Assembly: GCA_919901855.1 (NCBI GenBank)
Contig: CAKKQC010000027.1
Location: 87,612 to 151,611 of the forward strand
Source of the DNA: a bacterium
Lineage (GTDB): Bacteria; Oederibacteriota; CAKKQC01
Direction of reading: 5' to 3'
Length of the DNA: 64,000 nt
Of this stretch, positions 43,235 to 51,222 are shown in pieces; position 1 is the stretch's first letter; the number at the start of each line of letters is the position of its first letter. Position numbers and translations under genes: made by a program. The notes under the pieces were generated by a model, which was not told the DNA's origin, did not search any database, and saw nothing but the letters and a program-made list of their open reading frames with translations.

Positions 43235-45990
43235 CCCCCGCTCTCCTCGCCTGCTTCACCCTCTCGGGCCTGTGCGCCCTCGTCTACCAGCTCGTGTGGA
43301 CCCGGTGGCTGGGGCTCATCGTCGGCAATTTCGCGACGGCCACCGCGACCGTCGTCACCGCGTTCATGGCCGGGCTCGCCCTCGGCAACTGGATTATCGG
43401 GCGCCGGGCGTCCGGCCTCACGCCGGCCAGAGCCGTCCGTCTCTACGCGATCCTCGAGGCCGTCCTCGCGGTGCTGGCCGCGCTCTCGCCCGCCCTGCTG
43501 TCGTCCTCCTCCCCGCTCTACCCCGCCCTCGCGGGCATCTCGGCGGGCGCCGTCGGCCGGGCGGCACTGTGCCTGCTCGTGCTCCTCCCGCCCACATTGC
43601 TAATGGGCGGCACCCTGCCCGCCCTCGTGCAGGCGCTCTCGGCCGCCGCGCCGGCGGCTCTTGGTCCCCTCTACGCGCTCAACACCATCGGCGGAGCGGC
43701 TGGACCGCTCCTGGCCGCGTTCCTCCTGATGCCCCTGCTGGGTCTGCAGGCCACGCTCTGGGTCACCGCGGCCGTGAACGCGGCTGTGGCGGCCGTCGCG
43801 TTCGTCGTGTCCCGGCGGATGGAGGCGTCGGCGATCATCGCCGCGACGCCCGGAGACGCCCCGGAACCGGCGGCGGCGTCCGTACCAGCACCGGACCACG
43901 GGTACGCGTGGTGGATGCCGTACGCGCTCGCCGCCGTCTCCGGATTCCTTTCGCTCGGATTCGAGATCGCCCTAACGCGCCACTTCGTGCTGACCGTGAC
44001 GGGCGGATCGGTCTATGGGTTCGCGATCATCCTTTCGTCCTACCTCGTCGGCCTGGCGCTCGGCGCGGCTCTGGTCCGGCGCTACCCGCCCGCGGACGCC
44101 CGCCGGGCCCTGGTCCGGTTCGCCATCGCACAGGCCGTGGTGTGGGCCTTCGCCCTGACGACCCCGTTCTGGGACGTGCTGCCGCCCCTGCTGGTCCGAC
44201 TCTGGTGGCAGCCCCTGCCCTTCGGCGCCCTGATGGCCGCTGACTTCGTGATCATCCTCGTCCTCGTGCTCGTCGCCGCGACGGCTTTCGGCTACTCCCT
44301 GCCCGTCCTCGCGGGCGCCCTGCCCGGCGTCTCGAGCGCCGGGATCGGCCGGTTGTTCGCCGCCAACACCGTCGGGGCGATGCTGGGTGCGGCTCTCACA
44401 GGCTTCCTCCTGCTCGTCGAATTGGGCCTCTCCGTAACCCTCCTCGCGCTGGGGAGTATCTCCCTGCTCGCTGCTGCGGCAGCCTGGATCGGCCCCCAAG
44501 CCAGGCGCGGGACCGTCACGGCGGCGTGGGCGGCCATGCCGTTCCTCCTCGCCGGCGCCGGATGGCTGCTGAGCGGCTCCGCCGATCCGCTCCTCGTCCT
44601 CGGCCTCCTGGGCGGCGTGCCCGCGGTCGTGATCGCAGGCGTGTCCGTGCGTGCCGCGCCCGAGGAACGGTCGACGCTGCTGGGCTTCGCGCCCCTGCCG
44701 CTCCTCCTGCTCCTGCCGTTCGCGCTGCCGCCACCGGACATCTCGGTCATGAACGCGGGGATGTACAACCGCCCGCTCGGGTTCATGCCGGGAGGCGAGC
44801 AGACCCGGGGCACGACGCCCGTCGAGGCCGCGCACAACCTCGGCCGGATCATCTACCAGAAGGACAGCCTCACGGCCCGGATCGCGGTGCGGTACATATC
44901 GCCGATGGAGATGTCCTTCGTGGTGAACGGCAAGCCCGACGGCTCCTCGAGCCTGGTGGACATGTACACCCAGATCTTCATGGCGCACCTGCCCGCCCTC
45001 ATGCATCCTGCGCCCTCCCGGGTACTCGTCATCGGACTGGGCACGGGCACGACCACGGGGTGCCTGGCCCTGCACCCCGAGGTGAAGGAGATCCACGTCG
45101 CCGAGATCGAGCCGGCCCAGGTCGACGTCGCGCGCATCTTCGGCCAGCACAACTACAACGGCGTCGACTCCCCGAAGGTGCGCATGCACTTCGACGACGC
45201 GCGCCACTACCTGCTGGGCGACCGGACGAAGTACGACGTCATCGTCTCCGAGCCGTCGAACCTGTGGGTGAGCGGCATGGTGAACCTGTTCACGGCCGAG
45301 TTCTACCGCTCCGTCCAGGAGCACCTGAACCCCGGCGGGGTCTTCTTCCAGTGGATCCACTACTACCGGGTGGCCCCCGAGGACGTGCGGGGCATGCTCG
45401 CGACCTTCACGAGCGTATTCCCCCAGTCGACGTTCTGGATCCACCAGTACGGCGACGCCTTCCTCATGGGCCGCGACGGCGGAATCGCCGTGGACATCCC
45501 GGCCTGGGAACGCCGCCTCGCCTCGGCGACCCTCACGCAGGATCTCCGCCGGATCCAGATGATCCCGCCCCTCCAGATCCTCGGGTTCCTGCTCTGGGGA
45601 CCCGAGGACATCGCCCGCTACGCGGCCGGGGCAAGGATCTGCACCGACGACATGCCGTACTTCGAATTCACGTCGCCCCGCGTCCGGTACTCACCCGCCA
45701 TGGTCGCCGAGATGCGGATCCGGATGCAGTTCCAGGGCGGTCCGCTCGACAAGCCGCCCCTCGAGCCGATCCCGCTCGTGAAGGAGACCGCGGCGCTGCG
45801 CGTCAGGCTCGGCGACTTCACCCTCGAGCGGGGCAGCCTGGCCCGCGCGGCCGCCGAGTACCGGCGCGCGGTTCAGCTCGACCCCGCCCAGCCGCGCGCC
45901 AGGCGCCAGCTCGCCCAGATCAACGTCGCCATGGTGCAGTCGGCGGTGTCGTCCTCGGCGACCGCCCTCGAGGAAAGCTTCACCAGGTAG
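43231..45990 (+). CDS. Membrane-fused spermidine-synthase-like protein with TPR tail
   Basis: A 919-residue protein. Residues 1-~480 hold about 12 membrane segments (LALGNWIIGRRAS, LNTIGGAAGPLLAAFLLMPLL, LFAANTVGAMLGAALTGFLLL). From ~590 to 730 comes a spermidine-synthase-like Rossmann domain (LVIGLGTGTTTG at ~596-607, IHVAEIEPAQ, DDARHYLLGD, SEPSNLWVSGM). The C-terminal ~60 residues form a TPR-like pair. Such fused proteins are common and their aminopropyltransferase activity is often unproven; the membrane part suggests a transporter-like or scaffold role. It overlaps the helicase stop (ATGA). Confidence 0.87.
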   Translation: MTPALLACFTLSGLCALVYQLVWTRWLGLIVGNFATATATVVTAFMAGLALGNWIIGRRASGLTPARAVRLYAILEAVLAVLAALSPALLSSSSPLYPALAGISAGAVGRAALCLLVLLPPTLLMGGTLPALVQALSAAAPAALGPLYALNTIGGAAGPLLAAFLLMPLLGLQATLWVTAAVNAAVAAVAFVVSRRMEASAIIAATPGDAPEPAAASVPAPDHGYAWWMPYALAAVSGFLSLGFEIALTRHFVLTVTGGSVYGFAIILSSYLVGLALGAALVRRYPPADARRALVRFAIAQAVVWAFALTTPFWDVLPPLLVRLWWQPLPFGALMAADFVIILVLVLVAATAFGYSLPVLAGALPGVSSAGIGRLFAANTVGAMLGAALTGFLLLVELGLSVTLLALGSISLLAAAAAWIGPQARRGTVTAAWAAMPFLLAGAGWLLSGSADPLLVLGLLGGVPAVVIAGVSVRAAPEERSTLLGFAPLPLLLLLPFALPPPDISVMNAGMYNRPLGFMPGGEQTRGTTPVEAAHNLGRIIYQKDSLTARIAVRYISPMEMSFVVNGKPDGSSSLVDMYTQIFMAHLPALMHPAPSRVLVIGLGTGTTTGCLALHPEVKEIHVAEIEPAQVDVARIFGQHNYNGVDSPKVRMHFDDARHYLLGDRTKYDVIVSEPSNLWVSGMVNLFTAEFYRSVQEHLNPGGVFFQWIHYYRVAPEDVRGMLATFTSVFPQSTFWIHQYGDAFLMGRDGGIAVDIPAWERRLASATLTQDLRRIQMIPPLQILGFLLWGPEDIARYAAGARICTDDMPYFEFTSPRVRYSPAMVAEMRIRMQFQGGPLDKPPLEPIPLVKETAALRVRLGDFTLERGSLARAAAEYRRAVQLDPAQPRARRQLAQINVAMVQSAVSSSATALEESFTR

Positions 45991-45996
45991 CCCGGG

Positions 45997-46019
45997 CCCG
46001 GCCGGAGCGTCAGGCCGGG
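45997..46019. terminator. Candidate hairpin between convergent genes
   Basis: CCCGGCC and GGCCGGG, 7 bp, with a 9-nt loop, lie between the convergent synthase-like and LemA genes and include the lemA stop codon. No T-tract; weak evidence. Confidence 0.3.
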
Positions 46020-46594
46020 GGCGCCCCCCCGGGGAAGCTGAACTTGATGGCGACGTCCGCCTTGTCGCCCTCCGCGACCCGGAAGAGCTCGCGCTGGCGC
46101 AGACCGGCGAAGCTCGCCACGAAGTTCGAGGGGAAGGACTCGATCGCGACGTTGAAGTTCATCACCGCGTCGTTGTAGAACTCGCGGCGGTCGGCGATCT
46201 CGCCCTCGAGCCCGGACACGCGGGACGAGATCTGGGCGAAGAGCTGGACGGTCTTGAGCTCCGGGTACTGCTCCGCGACGGCGAAGAGCTTGCCCAGCGC
46301 CCCCGAGAGCTCGCCCTCCGCGCGCGCCCGGTCCCCGACCGAGCCCGCCGCCACCGCCGTCTGCCGGGCCCTGATGACGGCCTCGAGGGTGTCGCGCTCG
46401 AACTTCATCGATCCCTCGCAGACGCTGATGAGCTTCGGGAGCTCGTCGTGCCGCTGCTTGAGGATGACATCGATGTTGAACCAGGACTTCTCGCACTGGT
46501 TCTTGAGAAAGACGAGGCGATTGTAGAGGGAGACCGCGAACCCGCCCAGGGTGAGCGCGGCGAGCAGCAGCACGACCGGCACGACGTACGCCAT
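46010..46594 (-). CDS. lemA: LemA family protein
   Basis: A 194-residue protein with an N-terminal membrane helix (VVPVVLLLAALTLGGFAVSLY), the family motif YNRLVFLKNQCEKSWFNIDV and long helices (FERDTLEAVIRARQTAV, ISSRVSGLEGEIADRREFYNDAV) with the N-x-x-I-E-S-F-P-S-N segment (NVAIESFPSNFVASF). ATG 46594 is preceded by GGGAGG; ATG 46606 would put this site inside the gene. LemA proteins are inner-membrane, mostly periplasmic coiled coils of unclear role. It follows the GIDE protein, a common LemA neighbour. Confidence 0.92.
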   Translation of the reverse strand: MAYVVPVVLLLAALTLGGFAVSLYNRLVFLKNQCEKSWFNIDVILKQRHDELPKLISVCEGSMKFERDTLEAVIRARQTAVAAGSVGDRARAEGELSGALGKLFAVAEQYPELKTVQLFAQISSRVSGLEGEIADRREFYNDAVMNFNVAIESFPSNFVASFAGLRQRELFRVAEGDKADVAIKFSFPGGAPPA

Positions 46595-46616
46595 GACGCC
46601 TCCCATGATACCCGGA

Positions 46617-47582
46617 TCAGCGCCGGAGGTGCCGGACGATGCCCCAGCCGCCCGCGAGGGCGACCGCACCGGCGCCGCCCCAGGCCGCTCCCGGGACCGA
46701 ACCCGCTTCGTGCAGGAGGCCCACCCCGAGGCCGACGAGGAGGATGCCGGCGGTGACGAAGAGCACGGGGTATCCCTGCGCCTTGAGGGCCGCCTTCTCC
46801 CCGCCGGCGGCGACGAGGAAGTACCCGGTCCGCGGCTTTCGCACGGCGAGGGCGGGGCCGGCCGGCGCCGCGGACTCCGCCCCGAGCACCTCCGCCTGCG
46901 CCGCGCCCCGCGCGGCGTCCCACTCGCCCTGGTCGATACGGCCGTCGTGGTCCGCGTCGATCGCGGCCTTCCGTTCGGGCGACTTGAGCCAGCCCTGGAG
47001 CAGGTCGGCGACCTGCCGCCGCCGGCCCTCAGCGGCCTCCCGGAGCTTCCCGACCTCCCCCAGCACGTAGGTCTCGGCGTCGGCGAGCACCGCCCACTCC
47101 CGGACGCGGTGGCCGCTCCCCCCGAGGACGCCGATCCGGCCCAGGAACGACGAGAGGTCCGGCGTCATGAGGCCCCAGACGACCTGGACATCGCAGGTCT
47201 CGGTGCCCGTGACCTCGGCCCCCTCGGGGACGACCAGGATCCGCCCGGTGGTGTCCTCGAGCTCGAAGGGAACTCCCAACGTCTGGGCGAAGACGGTCTC
47301 CGTGTGCCGGTTCTTCCCCGAGCCCGTCTCCCGCGTCACTCGGACCCGGTACCAGACGCACGGAAGCTGGCGCACCGGAGACCGGAGCTCGGTCTCCAGC
47401 CCCCTGGCCTTCCCGATCAGCTCCGCGGTCCCCATCGCAACGCTGCGCACGCGACTCGTCGGCAGGTTCAGGATGGCCCACCGGCGGCGCATCCCGCGCC
47501 ACCCCCACAGGTAGAGCACGAACCCGGCCCCGAATGAGACGAGACCCCACATGAGCTGGTCGCCGGCGTGGGGCCCGGTCAT
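46617..47582 (-). CDS. GIDE-domain membrane protein with an EF-hand
   Basis: A 321-residue protein. An N-terminal membrane helix (LVSFGAGFVLYLWGWRGM) is followed by the GIDE (E3 ligase-like, MULAN/MAPL-related) domain from ~45 to 190: LPCVWYRVRVTRETG and FELEDTTGRILVVPEGAEV. A complete EF-hand loop, DADHDGRIDQGE, lies near 217-228 with acidic residues at positions 1, 3, 5 and 12, so calcium binding is predicted. A C-terminal pair of membrane helices follows (LFVTAGILLVGLGVGLL, AGAVALAGGWGIV). No RING finger is present, so ubiquitin-type ligase activity is not expected. It lies between the ECF-like and lemA genes, separated by 1 and 22 nt. Confidence 0.82.
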   Translation of the reverse strand: MTGPHAGDQLMWGLVSFGAGFVLYLWGWRGMRRRWAILNLPTSRVRSVAMGTAELIGKARGLETELRSPVRQLPCVWYRVRVTRETGSGKNRHTETVFAQTLGVPFELEDTTGRILVVPEGAEVTGTETCDVQVVWGLMTPDLSSFLGRIGVLGGSGHRVREWAVLADAETYVLGEVGKLREAAEGRRRQVADLLQGWLKSPERKAAIDADHDGRIDQGEWDAARGAAQAEVLGAESAAPAGPALAVRKPRTGYFLVAAGGEKAALKAQGYPVLFVTAGILLVGLGVGLLHEAGSVPGAAWGGAGAVALAGGWGIVRHLRR

Positions 47583-47583
47583 C

Positions 47584-48528
47584 TCAGAGGAAGAACATGG
47601 CCAGCGCGATCAGCAGGAGACCCGGGAGTGTTGCCAATCCAAGGCCGAGCCGGTGGGGTGCGGCCGGGGCCGCCGCAGTCACCGCGGTTCCGGTGGGCGT
47701 GCGGGACGCCGCTGCGGTCGAGACGGCAGGTGCTGACCGGCTGTGGGTCATCGACGGCACTGGAACTGCCGACGGCACCGGAGCCACCACGGGCGGCGCA
47801 ATCACGTTCCGGAAGGCCTGGAAGAACTTGGGCACCCCCAGGTGCTGGTCGTAAAGCCCGGTCGCGACCGCGAGGCCGCCGCCGAGTCCCCCGACCGAAC
47901 CCACCGTCATCAGGATCACGCCCACCCACGCGAATCGCGGGCGCCGCGTCGCCTCCTCGGGCAGGATCTGGGTGTAGAGCAGGCCCCACCGGCGCACGCG
48001 CGGCAGGAGCGCGAAGAGGAGCGGCGGCGCCAGGATCGCGGCCATCAGGAAGTTGTTGAAGAAGATGATCGGTCCCAGGATCGCGAAGGGCACGCCCTTG
48101 ATGATGACGTCTATCCCCCACCCGATCGTGAACGCGCACGCGGCGCTCGCGACGAGGCAGACGAACATGAGCCCGGCCCAGTGCGAACTCCGGCCGGATT
48201 CGGGCAGCGCCGACCCGAACATGGCCCGCCAGAAGACGTAGGGCACGAACCCGAAGAGGAAGTTGCCGACCATGCCCACGAGCGAGCCGGGCCCCAGCCC
48301 GAGGAAGAAGTCCCCGATCAGGTTCCCGAACGCCGACCCCCAGGCGCCGGCCGGACCGAACAGGATCGAGGTCACGATCGGGATCGCGTTGGCGGGCCGA
48401 ATCTCGGTCACGCCGGGGATGATCGGCAGGATCTTGAACGGGATCAGGATCGCGGCGTAGAGCGCCGCCGACAGGGCGGTCAGCACCACCATCCGCGTGT
48501 CCTTCCAGACGAGCTGGAGGGCGTTCAC
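47584..48528 (-). CDS. ECF transporter S-component-like membrane protein (QueT-type)
   Basis: GTG 48528 overlaps the pgi stop (GTGA). It encodes 314 residues with about six membrane helices, starting LVWKDTRMVVLTALSAALYAAILIPFK, then the S-component pattern IRPANAIPIVTSILFGPAGAWGSAFGNLIGDFF in part. QueT-type vitamin or micronutrient S-components share this region. The C-terminal ~90 residues are Pro/Ala/Thr-rich with a last helix (GLATLPGLLLIALAMFFL), an extension unusual in the family. No EcfT/EcfA genes are seen nearby, so a shared or absent energising module is inferred. The substrate is unknown. Confidence 0.62.
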   Translation of the reverse strand: MNALQLVWKDTRMVVLTALSAALYAAILIPFKILPIIPGVTEIRPANAIPIVTSILFGPAGAWGSAFGNLIGDFFLGLGPGSLVGMVGNFLFGFVPYVFWRAMFGSALPESGRSSHWAGLMFVCLVASAACAFTIGWGIDVIIKGVPFAILGPIIFFNNFLMAAILAPPLLFALLPRVRRWGLLYTQILPEEATRRPRFAWVGVILMTVGSVGGLGGGLAVATGLYDQHLGVPKFFQAFRNVIAPPVVAPVPSAVPVPSMTHSRSAPAVSTAAASRTPTGTAVTAAAPAAPHRLGLGLATLPGLLLIALAMFFL

Positions 48529-50117
48529 CGGATCCCCGCGGCGCGGCGGACGAGCGTCGCCACATCCTGAAGCCGGGTGGGCTCCACCACGGGCAGGTGG
48601 AGGCGCACCGCGCGACAACCCCGGGCGGCGAGCGACTGGAGGTCGCCGAGCGCCTGCGCGCGCTCGAGCTGGGCGAACGAGTACGGCTGGCCCGGAATCG
48701 CCAGGTCGGTCGCGTGATCACAGGTCAGCACGAGGAACGCCCCCGTCTTCGGACCGCCCTTGTGGTACTGGCCGGTCGAGTGCAGGTACCGCGGCCCGAA
48801 CCCGAGCGTCGTCGCGACCTTGAGCCGGTCGCGGAGCGCCGCCCGCAAGACCTCCAGTATTCCTTCGGTGCGGTCGTCGTACGGCAGGTAGGCGAGGATG
48901 CCGAGGTAGCCGCTCCCCGGCTTCAGCGAGGCGAGCATCGCCGCGACCTCGGGTTCGCCGCCCGGCGCCACGTCGGGCAGGGCGCCGGTCGCCTTGAGGG
49001 CCGCGAGGTTCTCCTGCGTCCGCTTCTTGGCCTCGGCCACGTTGGGCTGGTCGAAGGCGTTCACGCCGGCTCGCACCCCCATGACCGAGGTCGCGAACTC
49101 CCAGCGCACGAATTCGGCCCCGATCGCATGGAGGTCGGGCAGGACGATCCGGACGACCGGGTGTCCGGCGCGCTCGAGCGCGCCCAGTTTCGCCTCGACC
49201 GCCGGGTCCGGGGCCCGGAGGGCCACCGAGACGAAGACCCGGTCCGCGCCGTAGACCTCGGGGCCGCCCAGCGGTTCCCCGGTCACGGGGAGGGACCCTT
49301 TCCCCTCCTTGCCCAGGCTCTCGGCCAGGAGCTGTTCCACCCACAGCCCGAATGCCGCCAGTTCGGGAGAGAAGACGAACGTGACCTTGTCGCGCCCCTG
49401 CGCGGCCGCCCCCGCCAGCATTCCCCCAAGCGCGAGCCCCGGGTTGGACGCCGCGGAGTCGCCGCGGCACTGCGCCAGCATCGCGATCCCGGCGTCGAGC
49501 AGCCGGGCCACGTCGATGCCCAGGAGGGCCGCGGGCACGAGCCCGAAGTACGAGAGCACGGAGAACCGCCCCCCGATGTCGGGCGGGTTCACGAAGACCC
49601 GGCGGAACTTCCTCTCCGCCGCCAGGGCCCCGAGCGCGGTGCCGGGGTCCGTGATCGCGACGAACTGGCTTCCCCGGCCGCCGGTCGCTTCCCAGAAGTG
49701 GCGCAGCGCCGAATCCACCTCGATCGTCCCGCCGGACTTGCTGGAGACGATGAAGAGTGCCCTCGTCATGTCGCACGAAGCCTCCGCGGCGCGGATGGCC
49801 GCGGGGTCCGTGGTGTCGAGGACGGCGAGGTCGAGGGAATCCTTCGCGGGGCCGAAGACGCGCTTGAAGACCTCGGGCGCGAGCGACGATCCGCCCATGC
49901 CGAGGAGGAAGGCCTTCGCGAGCCCGTCCTGCCGGGCCTCGCGCGCGAACGCCGCCAGCGCCTCCGCCTCGCGCCGCATCGCCGCCGGCGAGTCGAGCCA
50001 GCCGAGCCGGTTCGCGATCTCGCGCCGGGCCGCGTCGTCCCCCGGCCACAGCGCCGGATCCTTCGCCCAGATCCGCCGCACCATGTCGTCCCCCGCAACC
50101 CCGATGCCCTGTGTCAT
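48525..50117 (-). CDS. pgi: Glucose-6-phosphate isomerase (Tal-Pgi fusion type, stand-alone)
   Basis: A 530-residue protein; ATG 50117 follows GGAGAGG and overlaps the YeeE stop (TGATG). It has the SIS-fold phosphoglucose isomerase core: LLGMGGSSLAPEVF, IVSSKSGGTIEVDSALRHFW, GGRFSVLSYFGLVPAALLG, and VMGVRAGVNAFDQPNVAEAKK. The sequence is closest in pattern to the Pgi half of bifunctional transaldolase/Pgi proteins, but no transaldolase domain precedes it; the long open frame upstream is the shadow of the YeeE gene. It interconverts glucose-6-P and fructose-6-P in glycolysis. Confidence 0.88.
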   Translation of the reverse strand: MTQGIGVAGDDMVRRIWAKDPALWPGDDAARREIANRLGWLDSPAAMRREAEALAAFAREARQDGLAKAFLLGMGGSSLAPEVFKRVFGPAKDSLDLAVLDTTDPAAIRAAEASCDMTRALFIVSSKSGGTIEVDSALRHFWEATGGRGSQFVAITDPGTALGALAAERKFRRVFVNPPDIGGRFSVLSYFGLVPAALLGIDVARLLDAGIAMLAQCRGDSAASNPGLALGGMLAGAAAQGRDKVTFVFSPELAAFGLWVEQLLAESLGKEGKGSLPVTGEPLGGPEVYGADRVFVSVALRAPDPAVEAKLGALERAGHPVVRIVLPDLHAIGAEFVRWEFATSVMGVRAGVNAFDQPNVAEAKKRTQENLAALKATGALPDVAPGGEPEVAAMLASLKPGSGYLGILAYLPYDDRTEGILEVLRAALRDRLKVATTLGFGPRYLHSTGQYHKGGPKTGAFLVLTCDHATDLAIPGQPYSFAQLERAQALGDLQSLAARGCRAVRLHLPVVEPTRLQDVATLVRRAAGIR

Positions 50118-51181
50118 CACGCCTCTCCTTCTTCGGGTCGCCCGTGCCGCCGGCGGTCGAACCGCCCGGCGAACCGCGCGCCCATCCAGGTGGAAACCGC
50201 GAACAGCATGCTCCCGACCGAGAGCGTCGACAGCCCGAAGAACGCGTGCGCCGACGGGTCCCCGCCCGCCACCGCGCTCGCCACTCCGAGCAGTCCTCCG
50301 GCCGCGACCACGATCACCGCGTGCCGCTTCGAGCTCACGGCCCGGGGAAAGAGCGTCCGCAGGCGCAGGGACTTGAGGAAGGCGTACCCCACCAGCCCGG
50401 CCGTCACGAGCAGGCTCGGGTGCAGCCAGAGCCGCCCGCCCATCGCCGCCTCCCGGACGGTCTCCACCGCCGACACCGCGTTCAACCCCGAGGTCTCGCC
50501 CCCCCATATCGCGATCGCCCAGCCCAGCGCCACGAGCAGGGCCAGCCCCGCTCCCTGCTTCGGCCACTCCATCCGCCCCGGCGACACGCGCACGGGTTCC
50601 CGGAGCAGGCGCGCGCAGGCGATGAGCCCCAGCGCGGCGGGCACGAGGAACGCCGCGACCGCCTCCCCCACGGGCCGGAGGTGCTCGCCGGCGAGGGCCG
50701 AGGCCGCGCCGGCCAGTCCCGGCAGTCGCGACTCTTCCAGGCCCGCGGGACCAATGGACCGCAGCCAGACCGTCAGCGACGCGAGCGGACCATGGGACAT
50801 GAGCAGGTAGCCCGCCACCCAGGCGGCGAAGGCGGTCGTCGACACCAGGCAGGTCCGGCCCATCCCGAAACCGAGGGATACGACGTCGCCCGCCAGGATC
50901 GCCATGGCCGCGCCCGCGATCAGGCCCGCCACCACGGCCGCGACGGGGCCGACCGGGATCGGCTTCGCGGCATCGTGGAGCGGAGTCAGCGAGAGCGCCG
51001 CCGAGGCGAGCCACAGGAGCGCGAGCGCGAGGACCCAGGCCCGGCGCCACTCGGTCTGGCCGTAGGAGGCGCCCCACCGGAGGACCCGGTCGAGCGAGAA
51101 CCCGGACTTCTCCACGAGCCGGGCGAGCCACGCGCCGAGCGCGAGGCCGGCGAGCAGGGGAAGCGCGTCCGTCAGCGTCAT
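50117..51181 (-). CDS. YeeE/YedE family inner-membrane protein (sulphur transport type)
   Basis: A 354-residue polytopic protein with ~9 membrane segments. It has the duplicated YeeE/YedE core: GLALGAWLARLVEKSGFSLDR near the start, the Gly-rich pore stretch GFGMGRTCLVSTTAFAAWVAGY with a conserved Cys, and a second half ending GVASAVAGGDPSAHAFFG. Family members import thiosulphate or related sulphur compounds. It is the first gene of the pgi-ECF-GIDE-lemA operon; a TAGAAT box is 10 nt before ATG 51181. Confidence 0.8.
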   Translation of the reverse strand: MTLTDALPLLAGLALGAWLARLVEKSGFSLDRVLRWGASYGQTEWRRAWVLALALLWLASAALSLTPLHDAAKPIPVGPVAAVVAGLIAGAAMAILAGDVVSLGFGMGRTCLVSTTAFAAWVAGYLLMSHGPLASLTVWLRSIGPAGLEESRLPGLAGAASALAGEHLRPVGEAVAAFLVPAALGLIACARLLREPVRVSPGRMEWPKQGAGLALLVALGWAIAIWGGETSGLNAVSAVETVREAAMGGRLWLHPSLLVTAGLVGYAFLKSLRLRTLFPRAVSSKRHAVIVVAAGGLLGVASAVAGGDPSAHAFFGLSTLSVGSMLFAVSTWMGARFAGRFDRRRHGRPEEGEA

Positions 51182-51191
51182 CTAGCCCAGC

Positions 51192-51197
51192 ATTCTA
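51192..51197 (-). promoter_or_regulatory. -10 box, leaderless-type promoter of the YeeE operon
   Basis: TAGAAT on the minus strand, 10 nt before ATG 51181, in the 41-bp gap after the last GT-C paralogue. No Shine-Dalgarno is seen. Confidence 0.45.
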
Positions 51198-51222
51198 GCG
51201 CGTCGGGCCCGGCGGGCACCGG

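Noticed and set aside
50118..51131. N-terminal extension of pgi, considered as a fused transaldolase.
   Set aside because: It is the shadow of the YeeE gene with no transaldolase motifs; ATG 50117 has a good ribosome binding site.
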